Assembly: GCA_028753945.1 (NCBI GenBank)
Contig: JAPNXP010000004.1
Location: 4,154,001-4,218,000 of the forward strand
Source of the DNA: Hexactinellida sp. DTS-2022
Lineage: Eukaryota > Porifera > Hexactinellida
Direction of reading: 5' to 3'
Length of the DNA stretch: 64,000 nt
In this document: in pieces, positions 10,445 to 21,822 of the stretch
How positions within the stretch are numbered: position 1 is the stretch's first letter
How the letters are laid out: every line of letters starts with the position of its first letter
The notes under the pieces: generated by a model
What the model saw: the letters and a program-made list of their open reading frames with translations, nothing else
Told to the model about the DNA's origin: nothing
Database searches by the model: none
Program-made: the position numbers and the translations under genes

Positions 10445-11068
10445 ATATTTTAAAAAAAAACTGGAATTTTTAATATTTAAGAGATATAACATCTGAGCTC
10501 TGCTCTTGCTTTCGCCTCGCTCGGAGTTAGCCTGGATAAGCAGCTCGCCAATGCAAAGAGAGGAGTGTAACATTCCGTATTCACGGGACTGTCAGCGGCG
10601 CCCAAAATGTTCGGATGGGGACTCACTTGATTTGACTCATTTGAGCTACTGATACGTAAATTTTTTAGTAGATTCTCATGAACATGTTTTTATAAGAACA
10701 TAGGTGTGTTTATGAACCGTTTTTGGTCTTGAGTATTACTATTTTCCTAGTATTTTCGTGTATGATATTATTGATATATCGGACTCTCCTGCAATTACTA
10801 TTGAGCAATGTCTGAATACTACTGTTTAACTATATTTGTAGAATACTTTTTAATTGTGAATGTTAAGTAAGCGCATCCCCCGAATTCTAGGGATGGGAAC
10901 CTACTATCCCATCCCATAAAAAATCTCAAGATGAGGGCCCATCCCAGGATGGAAAGTTGGGCGCCACTGCGCGCTACTGTACATTTGAGAGCACAACATA
11001 GATGACAGTCCCACAAAATATACAAATAAATCAAGTAAATTCAGGGCCGGATTACCGCATAGGCCAAG
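10445..11068. other. Intergenic, no gene seen
   Basis: No convincing ORF. A GATGGGAACC / CATCCCA-rich patch at 10,895-10,955 and a short repeat beginning CAGGGCCGGATTACC at 11,042 look like decayed hAT tips. Confidence 0.5.
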
Positions 11069-11195
11069 CAGTAGCGGCGCGTGTGCTCCACCACTAGGTG
11101 GTCACCCATGGGTCAGCATGTGTATTTTTGGGTCAAACACAAAATATAGTATAGTCAGGAGGGTGGTCAGCTGACCACCCTTGGCGCTGCCACTG
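11069..11195. mobile_element. hAT MITE with exact 8-bp duplication
   Basis: Ends CAGTAGCGGCGC and GGCGCTGCCACTG are imperfect inverted repeats. The element is flanked by AGGCCAAG on both sides (11061-11068 and 11196-11203) and is inserted in an older repeat. Confidence 0.85.
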
Positions 11196-11879
11196 AGGCC
11201 AAGTAGTCCATGGCATAGGGCCCCGCGCTTTTGGGGGACCCATCGCTTTTAGCGGCTACGGGGCGTTTAGGTGAATTTTTTGAAAAAATATTAAATATGA
11301 GGCTTCATGTATTGGGCAGATGGACTCATTGTGTCAAGCAAGTATTTCTTCCCATATCTCCTCACCAACATTTTGAAATATGATATCAATAAAATCTGAA
11401 TCACTAGTCCGATTTCAAAAACGCACCGGTTTTCGATAGATCTCAAAAGGGACCCGCGATAAGTGATGACTGTGAAGTTGGCTTAGTATTCGACCAGGCT
11501 CACTTCAGTCAGATATTTGACTCACTTCTAGTTATTAGATTTGAATAAATTTAGTGTCGTTCGAAAGAGGAGATACGGAGGTTTCCCGTGATATTATTTA
11601 TTTTTAAATTTTTTAACTTTCAGTTGGTTATTTTTATCATACAAAGCCGCACTGGTATCTCATCAAAAATCACATTCTCAAAATTTGTTTACAATTCTGA
11701 AAATTTGTTATCATACTTTGGAGAGTTGGAGGTTTATGTGATTTAATTTTTATTTAAAATTTCCCAAAAATTTTGACTCTTTCTATCGTTGGTTCAGAAA
11801 CTCGAGAAATTTTATATTTTACAGATATTGGATCTTAGTTAATAAACTCTGTTCTGTAGAGGAGATATGGACTAAAATT

Positions 11880-12210
11880 AAGGGAGAAAAGAGGTATGAA
11901 TAAAGTTATTAAAACCGCATAATATATACGATTACCAATTCACTAATAATACATTTAATATGTCTAACTTTTACTGATATCGGGATTATAACATATTATC
12001 ATATAGGGAAGAGGTGTGAAAACCGCACAACTCACAATCCACAACATTGAGGTAATTCAATATGACCAATGGACTGCCAAAATATGACTTCCTATTCTAC
12101 AATAATACATTTCCTGCACTATGTCTAACATTAGCGGATTACGAGATATCAATAAGTGCACAACCCAAAGTTTCAGGACCCGAGTATGAGCACATATAGT
12201 CCTTGATTAA
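11880..12210. repeat. Fragment of the 27.5-29.1 kb foldback family
   Basis: The segment around 12,040-12,160 (AAAATATGACTTCCTAT, AATAATACATTTCCTG, ATTAGCGGATTACG) follows the arm of the foldback at 27,522-29,130 in the same order. Only one arm is present. Confidence 0.55.
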
Positions 12211-12363
12211 AGTAATCTATGGTATTGAATTAATTAATCATTTTTAGTCTTTAACATAATAACAAATTATATAAGGTGGTAGAAATGGCAAGTGCCAAAA
12301 CTCATGCTTTAAAAAAATGAAAGAGTTCCCTATCATCTTTAATGAACAACAAGCCCTCCGATC

Positions 12364-12743
12364 CAGAGTGGACCATGGGTCGATGGGTCACCTAAATTGA
12401 TGGGTCAGATGGGTCATGGGTCACGGCTCTGTGACCCATTTGAAATTTCGATGTAGTCCAGTTATAGTATGAACCAAATTAACCCAGAAACATTACAGGG
12501 TATTTCTTTGGTATTAGAAGTCTACCAAATTAATTGATTGACAAGCATCATACATATATTGTAAGTCGGATTGTATACATAATGTTTAGATATAAAATAA
12601 TAGATATTTAACACGGTCAATGGGTAACACGATGGGTCAAAGCGTTACTTGATGGTACTTGATGGGTCAATGGGTCACAAATGCGATGGGTCAGAGTGGA
12701 CCATGGGTCAACATTGGTGACCCATGACCCATGGTCCACTCTG
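12364..12743. mobile_element. hAT MITE with GATGGGTCA repeats
   Basis: Ends CAGAGTGGACCATGGGTC and GACCCATGGTCCACTCTG are perfect inverted repeats. They are flanked by CTCCGATC on both sides (12356-12363 and 12744-12751). Subterminal GATGGGTCA units recur many times, probable transposase-binding repeats. Confidence 0.9.
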
Positions 12744-12767
12744 CTCCGATCACGGGCGCTTTGGAAG

Positions 12768-12872
12768 TTAGTTTATATCTCAATTATAAATGCGGTTTCT
12801 ATTCCCTCATGACTTTAATACAATCCGGACAAACAAACAACAATCGAGTTTAATAATATAGATATTCAGTAT
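12768..12872 (-). repeat. Helitron-like terminal fragment
   Basis: Matches 44,190-44,300 (TTATAAATGCG.TTTCTATTCCC, AATCCGGACAAAC, AACAATCGAGTTT). On the complement it reads TATTAAACTCGATTGTTG then TTGTTTG runs, typical of Helitron-type 5' ends in this sequence. Confidence 0.45.
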
Positions 12873-12923
12873 ACATATAATTATACTATAATGTTGTATC
12901 ATAGTTTTTAAGAGTTTGTATAA

Positions 12924-14051
12924 TTACTTATAATTGTGTTGCTCAATGTCGGAAAAAATGTCAAGAGCCTGCCACATTTCTTGGCGCATAATCAAGTTCT
13001 GAGGTGTTTCTGAGTAGTCTAATAAGTCAATATTCCAAATAGCAATACCTCTCAGTTCCTGTGATCTCGCAAGGTTATATTTGAAACCTAAACTTGATGG
13101 GTCATCGTACCAAATTTGGTGAAATACATTCTGTGAATATAAGATAAAATATGGGCTCAAAGTATCTGAATCCCATCTTCGAATACTTCCATCATTTTGA
13201 AGTAGATTCATAAAGTACGAATATGGTAGTTGTTGACCAGCAGCATCACTGCATTGAGAATTTCGAAAACTTTTTGCCTGGATTTGACAGTGACTATTAC
13301 TGTCTAGGGACAAACATGTGTAGTTGTAACCATACCAAGGCAAACCTAAGACAAGGCGAGATGAACTTATACCAGACTTTAAGTAGGAGTTTATACCGCT
13401 AGCAGTTTGGTTAAATGGACTATTGGCATTAGCATAGCATGGTGGACCAGCCATTTGACTCTGTTCGTCATAAGCCATAATTACCAAATAATCGGAGGCT
13501 TGGCTAAGACCAAAGCTATCATAACAACGTTGGTCAATACAATCTGATGACCATGCTACATCAACAGAGACTTGATAGCGGGTATTAATAGAATGGAGTG
13601 CCTCTCGTGTTGCTGAAACCAACATTGTGTAATACTTTGATTCATCAGAAGTTAAAGGTAGTTCGAAATCAAAGTTAACTCCATCAACAACATTTGTTTG
13701 GACATTATTCAAGATATCAGAAATAGTCTTAGAATGTCTCGATACATTAAGAACTACCTCCTTGGTTATCAAAGGTGGTATTAAAACAGAAACTCCATAA
13801 GAGTGAGCATAGCAAATAAATTCAATCGGAACTTTGCGATCTTGCACAAATGGTACGATAGTATTGATCCGATTCCAATCATAAAGCTTGTAATTATCAA
13901 ATCCTAAAGAGAACCCAAGCACAATTTTATCTGGAGCAGGAATAACGTTACACAATGTTTGGTTAACACAAGTACAAACACTGGAAGAAGTAGAAGAATG
14001 AACGATGATTAGGATTGAGATTATCCAGTTAAATACAAAGAGATAATGCAT
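12924..14051 (-). CDS. CTBS: Di-N-acetylchitobiase (GH18, lysosomal)
   Basis: A single-exon 375-aa protein. A signal peptide covers about residues 1-24 and a Cys-containing mature start follows. The GH18 active-site strand is DGVNFDFE, with D123, D128 and the catalytic acid E130; the family chitobiase also has N rather than D in the middle position. MAYD (192-195) provides the conserved Tyr/Asp pair and a conserved Trp lies near 339 (AIWN). The length matches vertebrate chitobiase, which removes reducing-end GlcNAc from N-glycan chitobiose cores in lysosomes. N-glycosylation sequons are frequent. ATTAAA at the complement of 12849-12854 is a possible poly(A) signal. The start codon is also conserved in the second copy at 1-132. 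Confidence 0.9.
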   Translation of the reverse strand: MHYLFVFNWIISILIIVHSSTSSSVCTCVNQTLCNVIPAPDKIVLGFSLGFDNYKLYDWNRINTIVPFVQDRKVPIEFICYAHSYGVSVLIPPLITKEVVLNVSRHSKTISDILNNVQTNVVDGVNFDFELPLTSDESKYYTMLVSATREALHSINTRYQVSVDVAWSSDCIDQRCYDSFGLSQASDYLVIMAYDEQSQMAGPPCYANANSPFNQTASGINSYLKSGISSSRLVLGLPWYGYNYTCLSLDSNSHCQIQAKSFRNSQCSDAAGQQLPYSYFMNLLQNDGSIRRWDSDTLSPYFILYSQNVFHQIWYDDPSSLGFKYNLARSQELRGIAIWNIDLLDYSETPQNLIMRQEMWQALDIFSDIEQHNYK

Positions 14052-14097
14052 AATACGGTAAAATCTAATATCTTCACCAGAAGTAAAACAATTATTA

Positions 14098-15217
14098 TTA
14101 TCACATTATTATCTCTCTCTTATCTCTTCCAAATGTTATGGGAACATTACCTGACATTCAGGAGTACGGTCCTTGGGAAAGGCCGTAAGTGGCAGTACGG
14201 ACAGACTCACTGGGTGAGTATTCACAGGCCGGCAGTACGACTGGTACCTCATAGAAAATATCTCCATAAAAAGCGGAGATTCTTACTATAATCATAAGTG
14301 GACATATTTTTACAGCCGGACATATTTTTACAAAGTATCCATGGTTTTGTAATAAGTGTCCATATAAATAGCTGGACATATTTTTACAGCCGGACATATA
14401 TGCATATTACGAAACACTCAATTTTCCTTTTGCGTATTGTGCCAAAATGTTATAGGTATTTATCAATTGTTTTCAAGGGAAATCTAATGAAAATGAATAT
14501 CCTGAAGCCGTTTCCAAAGAACTAACTGTACTAGATATCCCAATAATTGATCATACCTCAGATACACGCTAAAATCCTGTGTCTAATAACAGTTCCATTT
14601 TATCATGAAAAATACTTAACATATACTTAACAATTTTAAACATTTCTTTGTGAAGAAGCATTTTTATCATACTTAGATCAACCATGCCCTACTATATTAT
14701 ACGGCTAGATAAGTCAAGTATTTGCCATTTTATTTCCAGGCCAGTGTTTACTTTCTAATTGCTCGTGAAATAAATTACCTATTGTCATGGAATAAACTAA
14801 ACTTAGGTTTTCAAATACGCTGGAAACATCTAAAATACTTTTGAGAATGATTTCTCATCGAATTTAACTACAATGACGTAATCAAATAACATCCCCAAAT
14901 ATGGTAATCAGGGGCGTCGATTTGAAAAAAAGATTGGGGGGGCGAACATCATGTTGTCTCATATTAGGTTGAAAAGCGTAGTTTCGCCCTGAGCTGGAAT
15001 CGGTCATTACGTTAGGGTTGGCAGATTACCAAATTCCCGAACCTGGACAAAATTTAGACTTTACAAAATATTCAAGTTACTTTAACTAAGAAGTGGCGTA
15101 TCCCTCTGAAACTGGGGGGCAAGCCTAAATTTTTCGGGCACGATTATCTTTCGCGAGATAATAAGTAGTATTTTAAATGATATTTGTTTGCCAATAGACA
15201 AACTTGCTATTAGTGGA
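14098..15217. other. Intergenic with decayed repeats
   Basis: Short units GCCGGACATATTTTTACA recur at 14,317-14,400 around a TATCCATGGTTTTG block. A G-rich remnant at 14,908-14,985 (GGGGCGTCGATTTG) and another near 15,093 resemble decayed hAT tips. No gene seen. Confidence 0.5.
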
Positions 15218-16301
15218 ACCATGGCCTACTTAATATACGGCTATATATGTCGCCGAGAAGGCCATAAAACAAAGAGGCCAGTTTCTAATTTTCAAAATGG
15301 AGAATTGATCTTTATTCGAATAATTAGCAATGATAGAGCTGAAAAGTGTATTATAACTATATAGGAATATGGTATCCAGGTAGACATAGCACCCTCCAGA
15401 ATTGTGATATGTCATCATCTGATGACGTTATGGTTTTTTGGTTGCGAATTATCTTGTTTTTCTAGCATACTTTTAACATAGTTAAACGCGTTATAAATGT
15501 TCAAAATTGGAACATGGTTATACCCAGAAGTAGTAGAATAAAATATATCGAAATTATAAATGGAATGTTGACACATTCCTTGGTTGCCATGGAAAATGTA
15601 TATTTCCTAAAATGTGCCATGACTCAAAAACTATGAATGTTATGTAAACTAGACTGGTACTGATCTGTCCGGAATAGGTAACTTCCTATTCATCGATAAT
15701 ACATTTTATATGCTTAACTTCAATAATTTTTGAGATAATGAGATAATTAACACTTAATTCATTATTAGGTAATGACTCATTATCTCAAGAATTATTGAAG
15801 TTAGGCATATAAAATGTATTATCGATGAATAGGAAGTTACCTATTCCGGACAGATCAGTACCAGTCTAGTTTACATAACATTCATAGTTTTTGAGTTATG
15901 GCACATTTTAGGAAATATACATTTTCCATGGCAACCAAGGAATGTGTCAACATTCCATTTATAATTTCGATATATTTTATTCTACTACTTCTGGGTATAA
16001 CCATGTTCCGATTTTGAACATTTATAACGCGTTTAACTATGTTAAAAGTATGCTAGAAAAACAAGATAATTCGCAACCAAAATAACCATAACGTCATCAG
16101 ATGATGACATATCACAATTCTGGAGGGTGCTATGTATACCTGTATACCATATTCCTATATAGTTATAATACACTTTTCAGCTCTATCATTGCTAATTATT
16201 CGAATAAAGATCAATTCTCCATTTTGAAAATTAGAAACTGGCCTCTTTGTTTTATGGCCTTCTCGGCGACATATATAGCCGTATATTAAGTAGGCCATGG
16301 T
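15218..16301. mobile_element. 1.08-kb near-perfect palindromic element
   Basis: Left arm ACCATGGCCTACTTAATATA is mirrored at the right end. Arms of about 530 bp meet near 15,760 with almost no loop, so identical short ORFs appear in both arms on opposite strands (15,230-15,418 and 16,101-16,289); these are not genes. The inner arm (TAGTTTACATAACA, GGAAATATACATTT, TATAACGCGTTTAACT) is clearly related to 8,170-8,520 in the left palindrome of the 7,941-10,437 composite. No clear target duplication was found. Confidence 0.8.
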
Positions 16302-16446
16302 CCCGGTAATTGATCTACTTCTAGAAAACGAGTTCCAACTGAGCTCTTGAATTGAGTTTTCATTGATAGTCAATTTTGTTAAATCATTCAATCAAATTAA
16401 TACAATCAATAAAATTATCTTTGTCTAAATAAGATAGAGTCGGACT

Positions 16447-16631
16447 CAGGGTTTCATCTAGGCGTACGCGACGCGCCTCCAGGCGCGTAATTTTGGAAGG
16501 AAATTTTTCTAGGCGCGCGAAAATCGAGAGATGCGCCCATAGACGTAATACAAATTGAATATTTTAGGCGCGTGTGAGCGAGCTCAAACTTAATCTAGGC
16601 GCGTCGAAAATTTTGCCTGGATGAAAGCCTG
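16447..16631. mobile_element. hAT MITE with TAGGCGCG repeats
   Basis: Ends CAGGGTTTCATC and GATGAAAGCCTG, with flanking GTCGGACT on both sides (16439-16446 and 16632-16639). TAGGCGCG / CGCGCCT motifs recur inside. Confidence 0.88.
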
Positions 16632-16750
16632 GTCGGACTGTATGTTTTATTACACAAAGGAACTTGGTTTGACTCAAAATTACACGGTAAAGTAATATCC
16701 ATGGTTCACTAATGCATTTGACTCAAAATTACACGTGCCTCAATTTTACA

Positions 16751-16780
16751 CGCAACAGGCCTTATTATACGTAGGTCACG
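16751..16780. mobile_element. Solo right tip of the 7-bp foldback family
   Basis: AACAGGCCTTATTATACGTA then GGTCACG is the same tip as at 9119-9148 and 10410-10437. A CATGGTTCACT core lies about 50 bp to the left. The opposite end was not found, so the element is truncated or rearranged. Confidence 0.55.
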
Positions 16781-16830
16781 GTATAGGCAACATGCATTCA
16801 TATTAAATGTGAGTTTCCAATGTGAATACA

Positions 16831-17047
16831 GTCAACTCCCGTTATAACGAAGTGCTCGGGACCATAGTTTAACTTCGTTATAAGCGGAGTTTGTTATAAA
16901 CTGATTTCGTTTTAACCGGAGTTCGTTATAAGCGGAATTTCGTTATATGCATTTCGTTGTAACCGAAGTTTTATTAATGTAATAAGATAGAAGGATTTTC
17001 GGACCATTGAATTACTTCGTTATAAGTAGGTGCTTCGTAACGTTATA
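16831..17047. repeat. Pogo-like repeat of GTTATAA..GGAGTTCG units
   Basis: Starts CAGTCAACTCCCGTTATAAC and contains many variants of TTCGTTATAAGCGGA. The right end is unclear. Confidence 0.45.
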
Positions 17048-17434
17048 TCCGACTTGGTTACAGGGCCGGCGGAAGCTCGTGAGAGGTGGGGCGGCCATGT
17101 ATTATGATGATAACTGTGAGGATTTCAGAGTTAAAAAAACACGCCCGCGAAATTTCAGAGTACCAAAAAAATGCACAGAAAAAGTGGGGCGGCCCAGGCC
17201 TGTTTTGCCGGAAATGCCCCCCCCCCCTACAGATTTGGCCCGGGGGGTTCAAATCTTTAAAATATCATTTTGCTTTACAGAAATGGACCAGAATTTCAGA
17301 TTTCAGATCAGAATTTCAGATAGTGCCCAGTACTCAATATTTATTATTAAAACGAAAGCCTATTTAATTAATACAGACCTCATATACGGATGTTGCGCCA
17401 CACGAGTAGCGCATGCGCCAGGTACTTTTAAATA

Positions 17435-17621
17435 CAGTGGAGCCTCCCATAACGGACACTCCAAATAACGGACAACCTCTAAATAACGGGCAACCCTCGT
17501 GGCACGGATTTATTTATTTAGCATATGTCTAATAGAAAAGCAACCTCTAAATAGCGGACAACCTCTAAATAACGGACAACGGTTCCGGTCCCAAGGTGTC
17601 CGTTGTTCAGAGGCTCTACTG
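17435..17621. mobile_element. TA-flanked MITE
   Basis: Ends CAGTGGAGCCTCCCATAACG and a diverged complement finishing AGAGGCTCTACTG, bordered by TA on both sides. CCTCTAAATAACGGACAA units recur inside. Tc1/mariner-pogo type. Confidence 0.7.
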
Positions 17622-17757
17622 TATATGAAAATTTTGCCTCCAAAATCAATTTTTCGATAATGGGAATATTCGCGAGTGCCCTTGCGTCATTATTAATAAA
17701 TCGTCTGGATATCCGTGTCTAAGGTGTGGGTCGAGCCTCAAAATCTATATGAATTAG

Positions 17758-18017
17758 CCTGTCACTGGAAAATTTGGCCCCGAAAACTTGATCCGGGAGT
17801 CCGGGACCAATATTTTTGGGGAAATTGGTCCCCCGGACCAAAATTCCATGGAATCTTGGTCCCATGGTGGGACCAAAAATTTCAGGCTAGGACCATTTTT
17901 CCATGGAATATTGGTCCCCCGACCAATTTTTTCGGGGACAAATTTTCGGTATATGCACACAAATATTCCGGTACAATACTATAGTTGTACCCAAATTTTC
18001 TAGTGACTATTGACAGG
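17758..18017. mobile_element. Foldback with GGTCCC palindromes
   Basis: CCTGTCACTGGAAAATTTGG at the left is mirrored by CCAAATTTTCTAGTGACTATTGACAGG at the right (split by an insert in the arm). The interior has repeated GGTCCCCCGGACC-like and GGACCAA motifs. No duplication identified. Confidence 0.5.
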
Positions 18018-18203
18018 CCCATAGTTATTCCAGAAATTTGTTCAGTCTTAAATATCCGTAAAATGTTGGACTAGTCCCAACAAGTTTCAGATAATCAAGG
18101 TTGCATTGTATGTATATATTTCAAGGTTAGAACCGTTTCAAAGTTAAAACCATTACGATTTATTAATAATATAGATTAGTCGATAGTAAAAATTAATTGT
18201 AGA

Positions 18204-19439
18204 ATGGCAAGTGCTTATGGTGTGGGAGAAGAGAGCTTCCTCTCTAGCGTGGAGAGAGTACGTAGCGAGATAGAGAATAAGTTCCAAGAAGCGCACAGAG
18301 CACTGCAGGATAGAGAAGCCGATCTGATAGCAGAGCTACAGAGACTGGCAGACGAGTACACGGGAGAGGGAGTAGATGAACAAATGAATCAGTTGTCCAT
18401 TTCTAAAGATGCTCTCAAGGAAACTCTGACGGACAAACTTATATTTGATGAAAGTATTGCTCCGATTAATGCTCGTGTTGAAGAGTTAGAAGCAAATCTC
18501 CGGAAAGTTAAAGATACCTACAAGAGTGTATCATTGGAATGGGATGTAGAACTAGATAAGAAACTGAGTGTAGCAGGTGAGATACGACTTTATGCTTTGA
18601 AAGGATTGCGGGAATACAAATATATAAGAGAGCCAGTTGCTGTGTTTGGGAGGCACAGCAAAGAGAATAGGTATTCACCTGGTGTTTTCTGTTATCCACT
18701 AGGCATAGCTATTAATCCTGTAGATAATTCTATTTACATCTGTGATCTAGGTAATGACCGTGTTCAAGTTTATAACAAATCATTTGAATTTGTATTTGTA
18801 TTCATTGAAAAGATGGGAAGGCCAGCTGGTATTTGTATCAAAAATAACAAAGTGTACGTCACACAATTTAGTGCTCATTGTCTCAATGTATACTCTACAG
18901 AAGGGAAGTATCTTAATTCTGTTGGAATGAAAGGGAAGAAAGGATTGGAGTTTGATGGACCAAGAGCACTTGATATATCCACTGACAAAGATATTATATA
19001 TATAGCTGAATTTGGCAATGACAGAGTTCAGTGTTTGAATTTACATCTCAAATTTGTATCTTTTATCGATGATATTTATGGAGCTAAAGATGTCAAGCTA
19101 ACTTCTAATGAGATTGTAGTGTTATCTCTTCGTAACCCCTGTGTGTCTCTATACACATATTCTCACCAGTTCATCCGTGAGATTATTCCTAGAGGAAAAA
19201 GTAATCCAGTTGTTTCACCTTGTTCAATTTATCTTAACAATTCATTGCATGTTCTCATTACCGATTTTACGCATCATTGTGTGTTTGTGTTTTCATTTGA
19301 AGGAGTCTTAATACACAGATTCGGTAAGGGAGGAAAGAAGAGAGGGAGTTTCATAGAACCGAGAGGAATAGCTATTGATGCTGAAGGGAGGATTCTAGTT
19401 ACGTCTAAGAACTCACATAATTGTATTCAAGTGTTTTGA
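18204..19439 (+). CDS. Coiled-coil / NHL-repeat protein (TRIM-NHL-like without RING)
   Basis: A single-exon 411-aa protein. Residues 10-125 are charged and helical, as in the B-box/coiled-coil part of TRIM proteins; the RING and B-boxes are absent. From about 160 to 411 are NHL beta-propeller blades, for example YPLGIAINPVDNSIYICD followed by GNDRVQVY (164-190), RPAGICIKNNKVYV (206-219), GPRALDISTDKDIIYIAE (252-269) and the terminal EPRGIAIDAEGRILVTS (385-401). The propeller probably binds protein or RNA. I recall many such proteins in sponges. A decayed relative lies inverted at 22,461-22,905. Confidence 0.82.
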   Translation: MASAYGVGEESFLSSVERVRSEIENKFQEAHRALQDREADLIAELQRLADEYTGEGVDEQMNQLSISKDALKETLTDKLIFDESIAPINARVEELEANLRKVKDTYKSVSLEWDVELDKKLSVAGEIRLYALKGLREYKYIREPVAVFGRHSKENRYSPGVFCYPLGIAINPVDNSIYICDLGNDRVQVYNKSFEFVFVFIEKMGRPAGICIKNNKVYVTQFSAHCLNVYSTEGKYLNSVGMKGKKGLEFDGPRALDISTDKDIIYIAEFGNDRVQCLNLHLKFVSFIDDIYGAKDVKLTSNEIVVLSLRNPCVSLYTYSHQFIREIIPRGKSNPVVSPCSIYLNNSLHVLITDFTHHCVFVFSFEGVLIHRFGKGGKKRGSFIEPRGIAIDAEGRILVTSKNSHNCIQVF

Positions 19440-19553
19440 TCTATCAAACATACATTTCTCTCTAGGTATACCTTTCTTAGTTTTATATTGGATTATGTAT
19501 TGTGTGATTTTACTATTATGCGTTGTGTTTACACTTTTAGTTTCCCTTTGCCT

Positions 19554-19825
19554 GGGCAAGGGTTGTTTCTTGTTTGATTTAAATAATTTATTTAAATCAA
19601 AAATCCGATTTTTTCTATTTAAAAAATCATGATTTTCATCAACCCTAGCAGGGTTGTTTGATTCATTGATTTAAATCAATGATTTAAAAAATAAAAATCA
19701 TGATTTAAATCAAATTGAAATTAATTTTAAAGTTTCAATAATAATACTTTTTAATTAAGTTATTAAATTAAATATAAATATAGTTTTGATTTTTAAAATA
19801 AAATCATGATTTTAATCAACCATGC
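19554..19825. mobile_element. hAT MITE, ATTTAAATCA-rich, composite
   Basis: Flanked by CTTTGCCT on both sides (19546-19553 and 19826-19833). The interior is two adjoining partial copies, in reverse orientation, of the family at 28,526-28,939 and 48,258-48,671, with GGGTTGTTTG tips and TGATTTAAATCA units. Confidence 0.75.
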
Positions 19826-20159
19826 CTTTGCCTTTGTCGAACATTTACTGAAGTTATTCTATATTATACTCACATACTCCAAACCCAAAGTAACTTGCGT
19901 TAATATTAACTAGTCAGCATTTTACAATGTTTTTCATCCAATTTGATTCCAAATTAGTATTTATAGTCCTGGTTATGAAAATGCACATGTTCGATCAACT
20001 ATTGCAATCCACCGCAGATTATTTCCCACTCAATTTGAGAAATTCAATATCAATAATGAGTTTACAGTAATCTATCGTTTTAATGAAGCCCAAGAGCCCA
20101 TGGTTTAATTTCGTAAAAACGGAGTAAATCAACTCTTTTATCTGTATGGGGAACATAAT

Positions 20160-20438
20160 CAGTGGCGGACACTAGGGGGGCGAGGGGGGGCGGTCGCCCC
20201 CCCAATAATTTCGAAAGAATAAAGTTTAAATAAATTTGAGTCAAATCTTTTACTTTAAAAGTGGAAGGAGTGCGTACAAATTGTAATAGAAACAACAACA
20301 CCAAAATAGCATAATTATATAGCGACTGAAAGTGAAAGTGTGATGAGTCCCAACTAATTTCGCCCCCCCAATATTTAATTTCGCCCCCCCCAATATTTAA
20401 TTTCGCCCCCCCAATATTTCGTCAAGTGTCCGCCACTG
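20160..20438. mobile_element. hAT MITE, G/C-run ends
   Basis: Ends CAGTGGCGGACACT and AGTGTCCGCCACTG, flanked by AACATAAT on both sides (20152-20159 and 20439-20446). The interior has repeated CGCCCCCCCAATATTTAATT units. Confidence 0.92.
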
Positions 20439-20492
20439 AACATAATGTATATGAGTCGCTCGCTATACCGGGAGTTTACTGTATATCCTTTT

Positions 20493-20682
20493 GGTAATGC
20501 GGAAATGGTTCGAATTTTTCAAAATAGGAAATAGTTCGAACAAAAAAGGAAATAGTTCGAATTTCATTTTGTATTGTTGGACCATGGATTCAAGCCGGGA
20601 TTTTCTCATATCCATGGTGCAGCAACACTAAAAAATTCGAACAATTTCCAGTTTTGGTTTTTCGAACCATTTCCAGCATACC
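20493..20682. mobile_element. Foldback MITE with 8-bp duplication
   Basis: Ends GGTAATGCGGAAATGG and CCATTTCCAGCATACC, flanked by ATCCTTTT on both sides (20485-20492 and 20683-20690). GTTCGAA boxes recur. The centre has the inverted pair GGACCATGGAT / ATCCATGGTG. Confidence 0.8.
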
Positions 20683-20969
20683 ATCCTTTTGTGTGAGTCG
20701 ATTAAATTATTTAAGCACCATCAAATATGACCAGGGATAATACAGTACGTATACCCTCATTGATCGGAACAATCTGTTCCAATGGAAAAGAATCGTCCCA
20801 TTACTGAATACTACCCCGTTGTTGTCCAATATTTATGCAGTACCCATACCACTACTTCTTACTTATAGTATCTCAAAGAAATGGATTAGCCATGATGTGG
20901 CATAGTGATTTGAGATTATGCTACTTAATTCACGGTTTCATGGGACAAAATAATCAATATAGCATTTTA

Positions 20970-21472
20970 TCTATACTATTAAAGCACAAACCTATGCGGG
21001 TATATATATTTTTATTTGTTTGTATGTTCCGAGTTGATTGAAGAAACTGGACGGTTTCCAAATGTGATTTTGGCATATAGGGGTAACTTTTGGCACTCGC
21101 CAACAAGTTGAGTTTTCCACTCGAAATTTCTCATACCTCGACAAGTTATGACGCCATTGTCACATTTAGAGAACCTGAAAATTCACTTAATCGCACATGA
21201 TTCGCGCCCTCTAAGAGATAAAAATCTGAAAATTTAATAGAACATGTACATTAATGATGCGGACACGTTGGTAACACCAGATTGCCAATATGCTAACTCA
21301 TTGTCGCATAATGACGTCATCACTAAAGTTTCACATTGTTAAATTTGACTATTTAGGCCTATTTACGCTTTATAATGAATGTTAGAGGTGTATAAACCAC
21401 ACATCAACCGCGAAGCGGTTGGTGTGCGGTTGTGTTCTGCCGCGAAACGACCTAGCAAGCGAAGCGCGCTAG
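20970..21472 (+). mobile_element. Non-autonomous Helitron
   Basis: Starts TCTATACTATTAAAGCACAA directly after an A. It ends with an imperfect GC-rich hairpin (AGCGAAGCGCGCT, preceded by AACCGCGAAGCGGTT) and CTAG directly before T. The 5'-TC, 3' hairpin plus CTAG, A/T insertion site and lack of target duplication are Helitron hallmarks. About 500 bp with no Rep/helicase gene. Confidence 0.75.
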
Positions 21473-21638
21473 TATAGCTTAAATGGCAAAACTAAAACAT
21501 TTTTCCCCCAAAGATTGTATGGCATCACTAATCTATTTCTTATACCCAATTTCCTATTCTATTTTGATAATTTGTTCTTCATCCTTAATTTTATAATTTT
21601 ATTTAAACATTTGTTAAATGTAAATTAATTAACGAATA

Positions 21639-21822
21639 CTGTCGACTCCGCTTAATAGAGTCAACTCGAGACCAGGTTACTTTGACCCGATTAAGTGGAG
21701 AGATCTATTAACCGAAATATTTTAAGCCAAACTGTCATTCCGTCCTATAAATCCTGTGAAATTTTGACCCCATTAATCGGAGAAATCTATTAACCGGTGG
21801 CTCTATTATACGGAATCGACTG
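21639..21822. mobile_element. TA-flanked MITE (184 bp)
   Basis: Ends CTGTCGACTCCGCTTAATAG and a diverged complement finishing CGACTG, with TA on both sides. It is the same 184-bp length and family, in opposite orientation, as the copy at 31,761-31,944 in plastin intron 5. Confidence 0.75.

Noticed and set aside
15230..16289. Two nearly identical 62-aa ORFs on opposite strands
   Set aside because: They are the two arms of a palindrome and have no protein-like features.
17007..17468. 153-codon ORF
   Set aside because: Runs across repeat fragments, including a CAGGGCCGGCGG hAT-like tip and the start of a TA MITE; not a gene.
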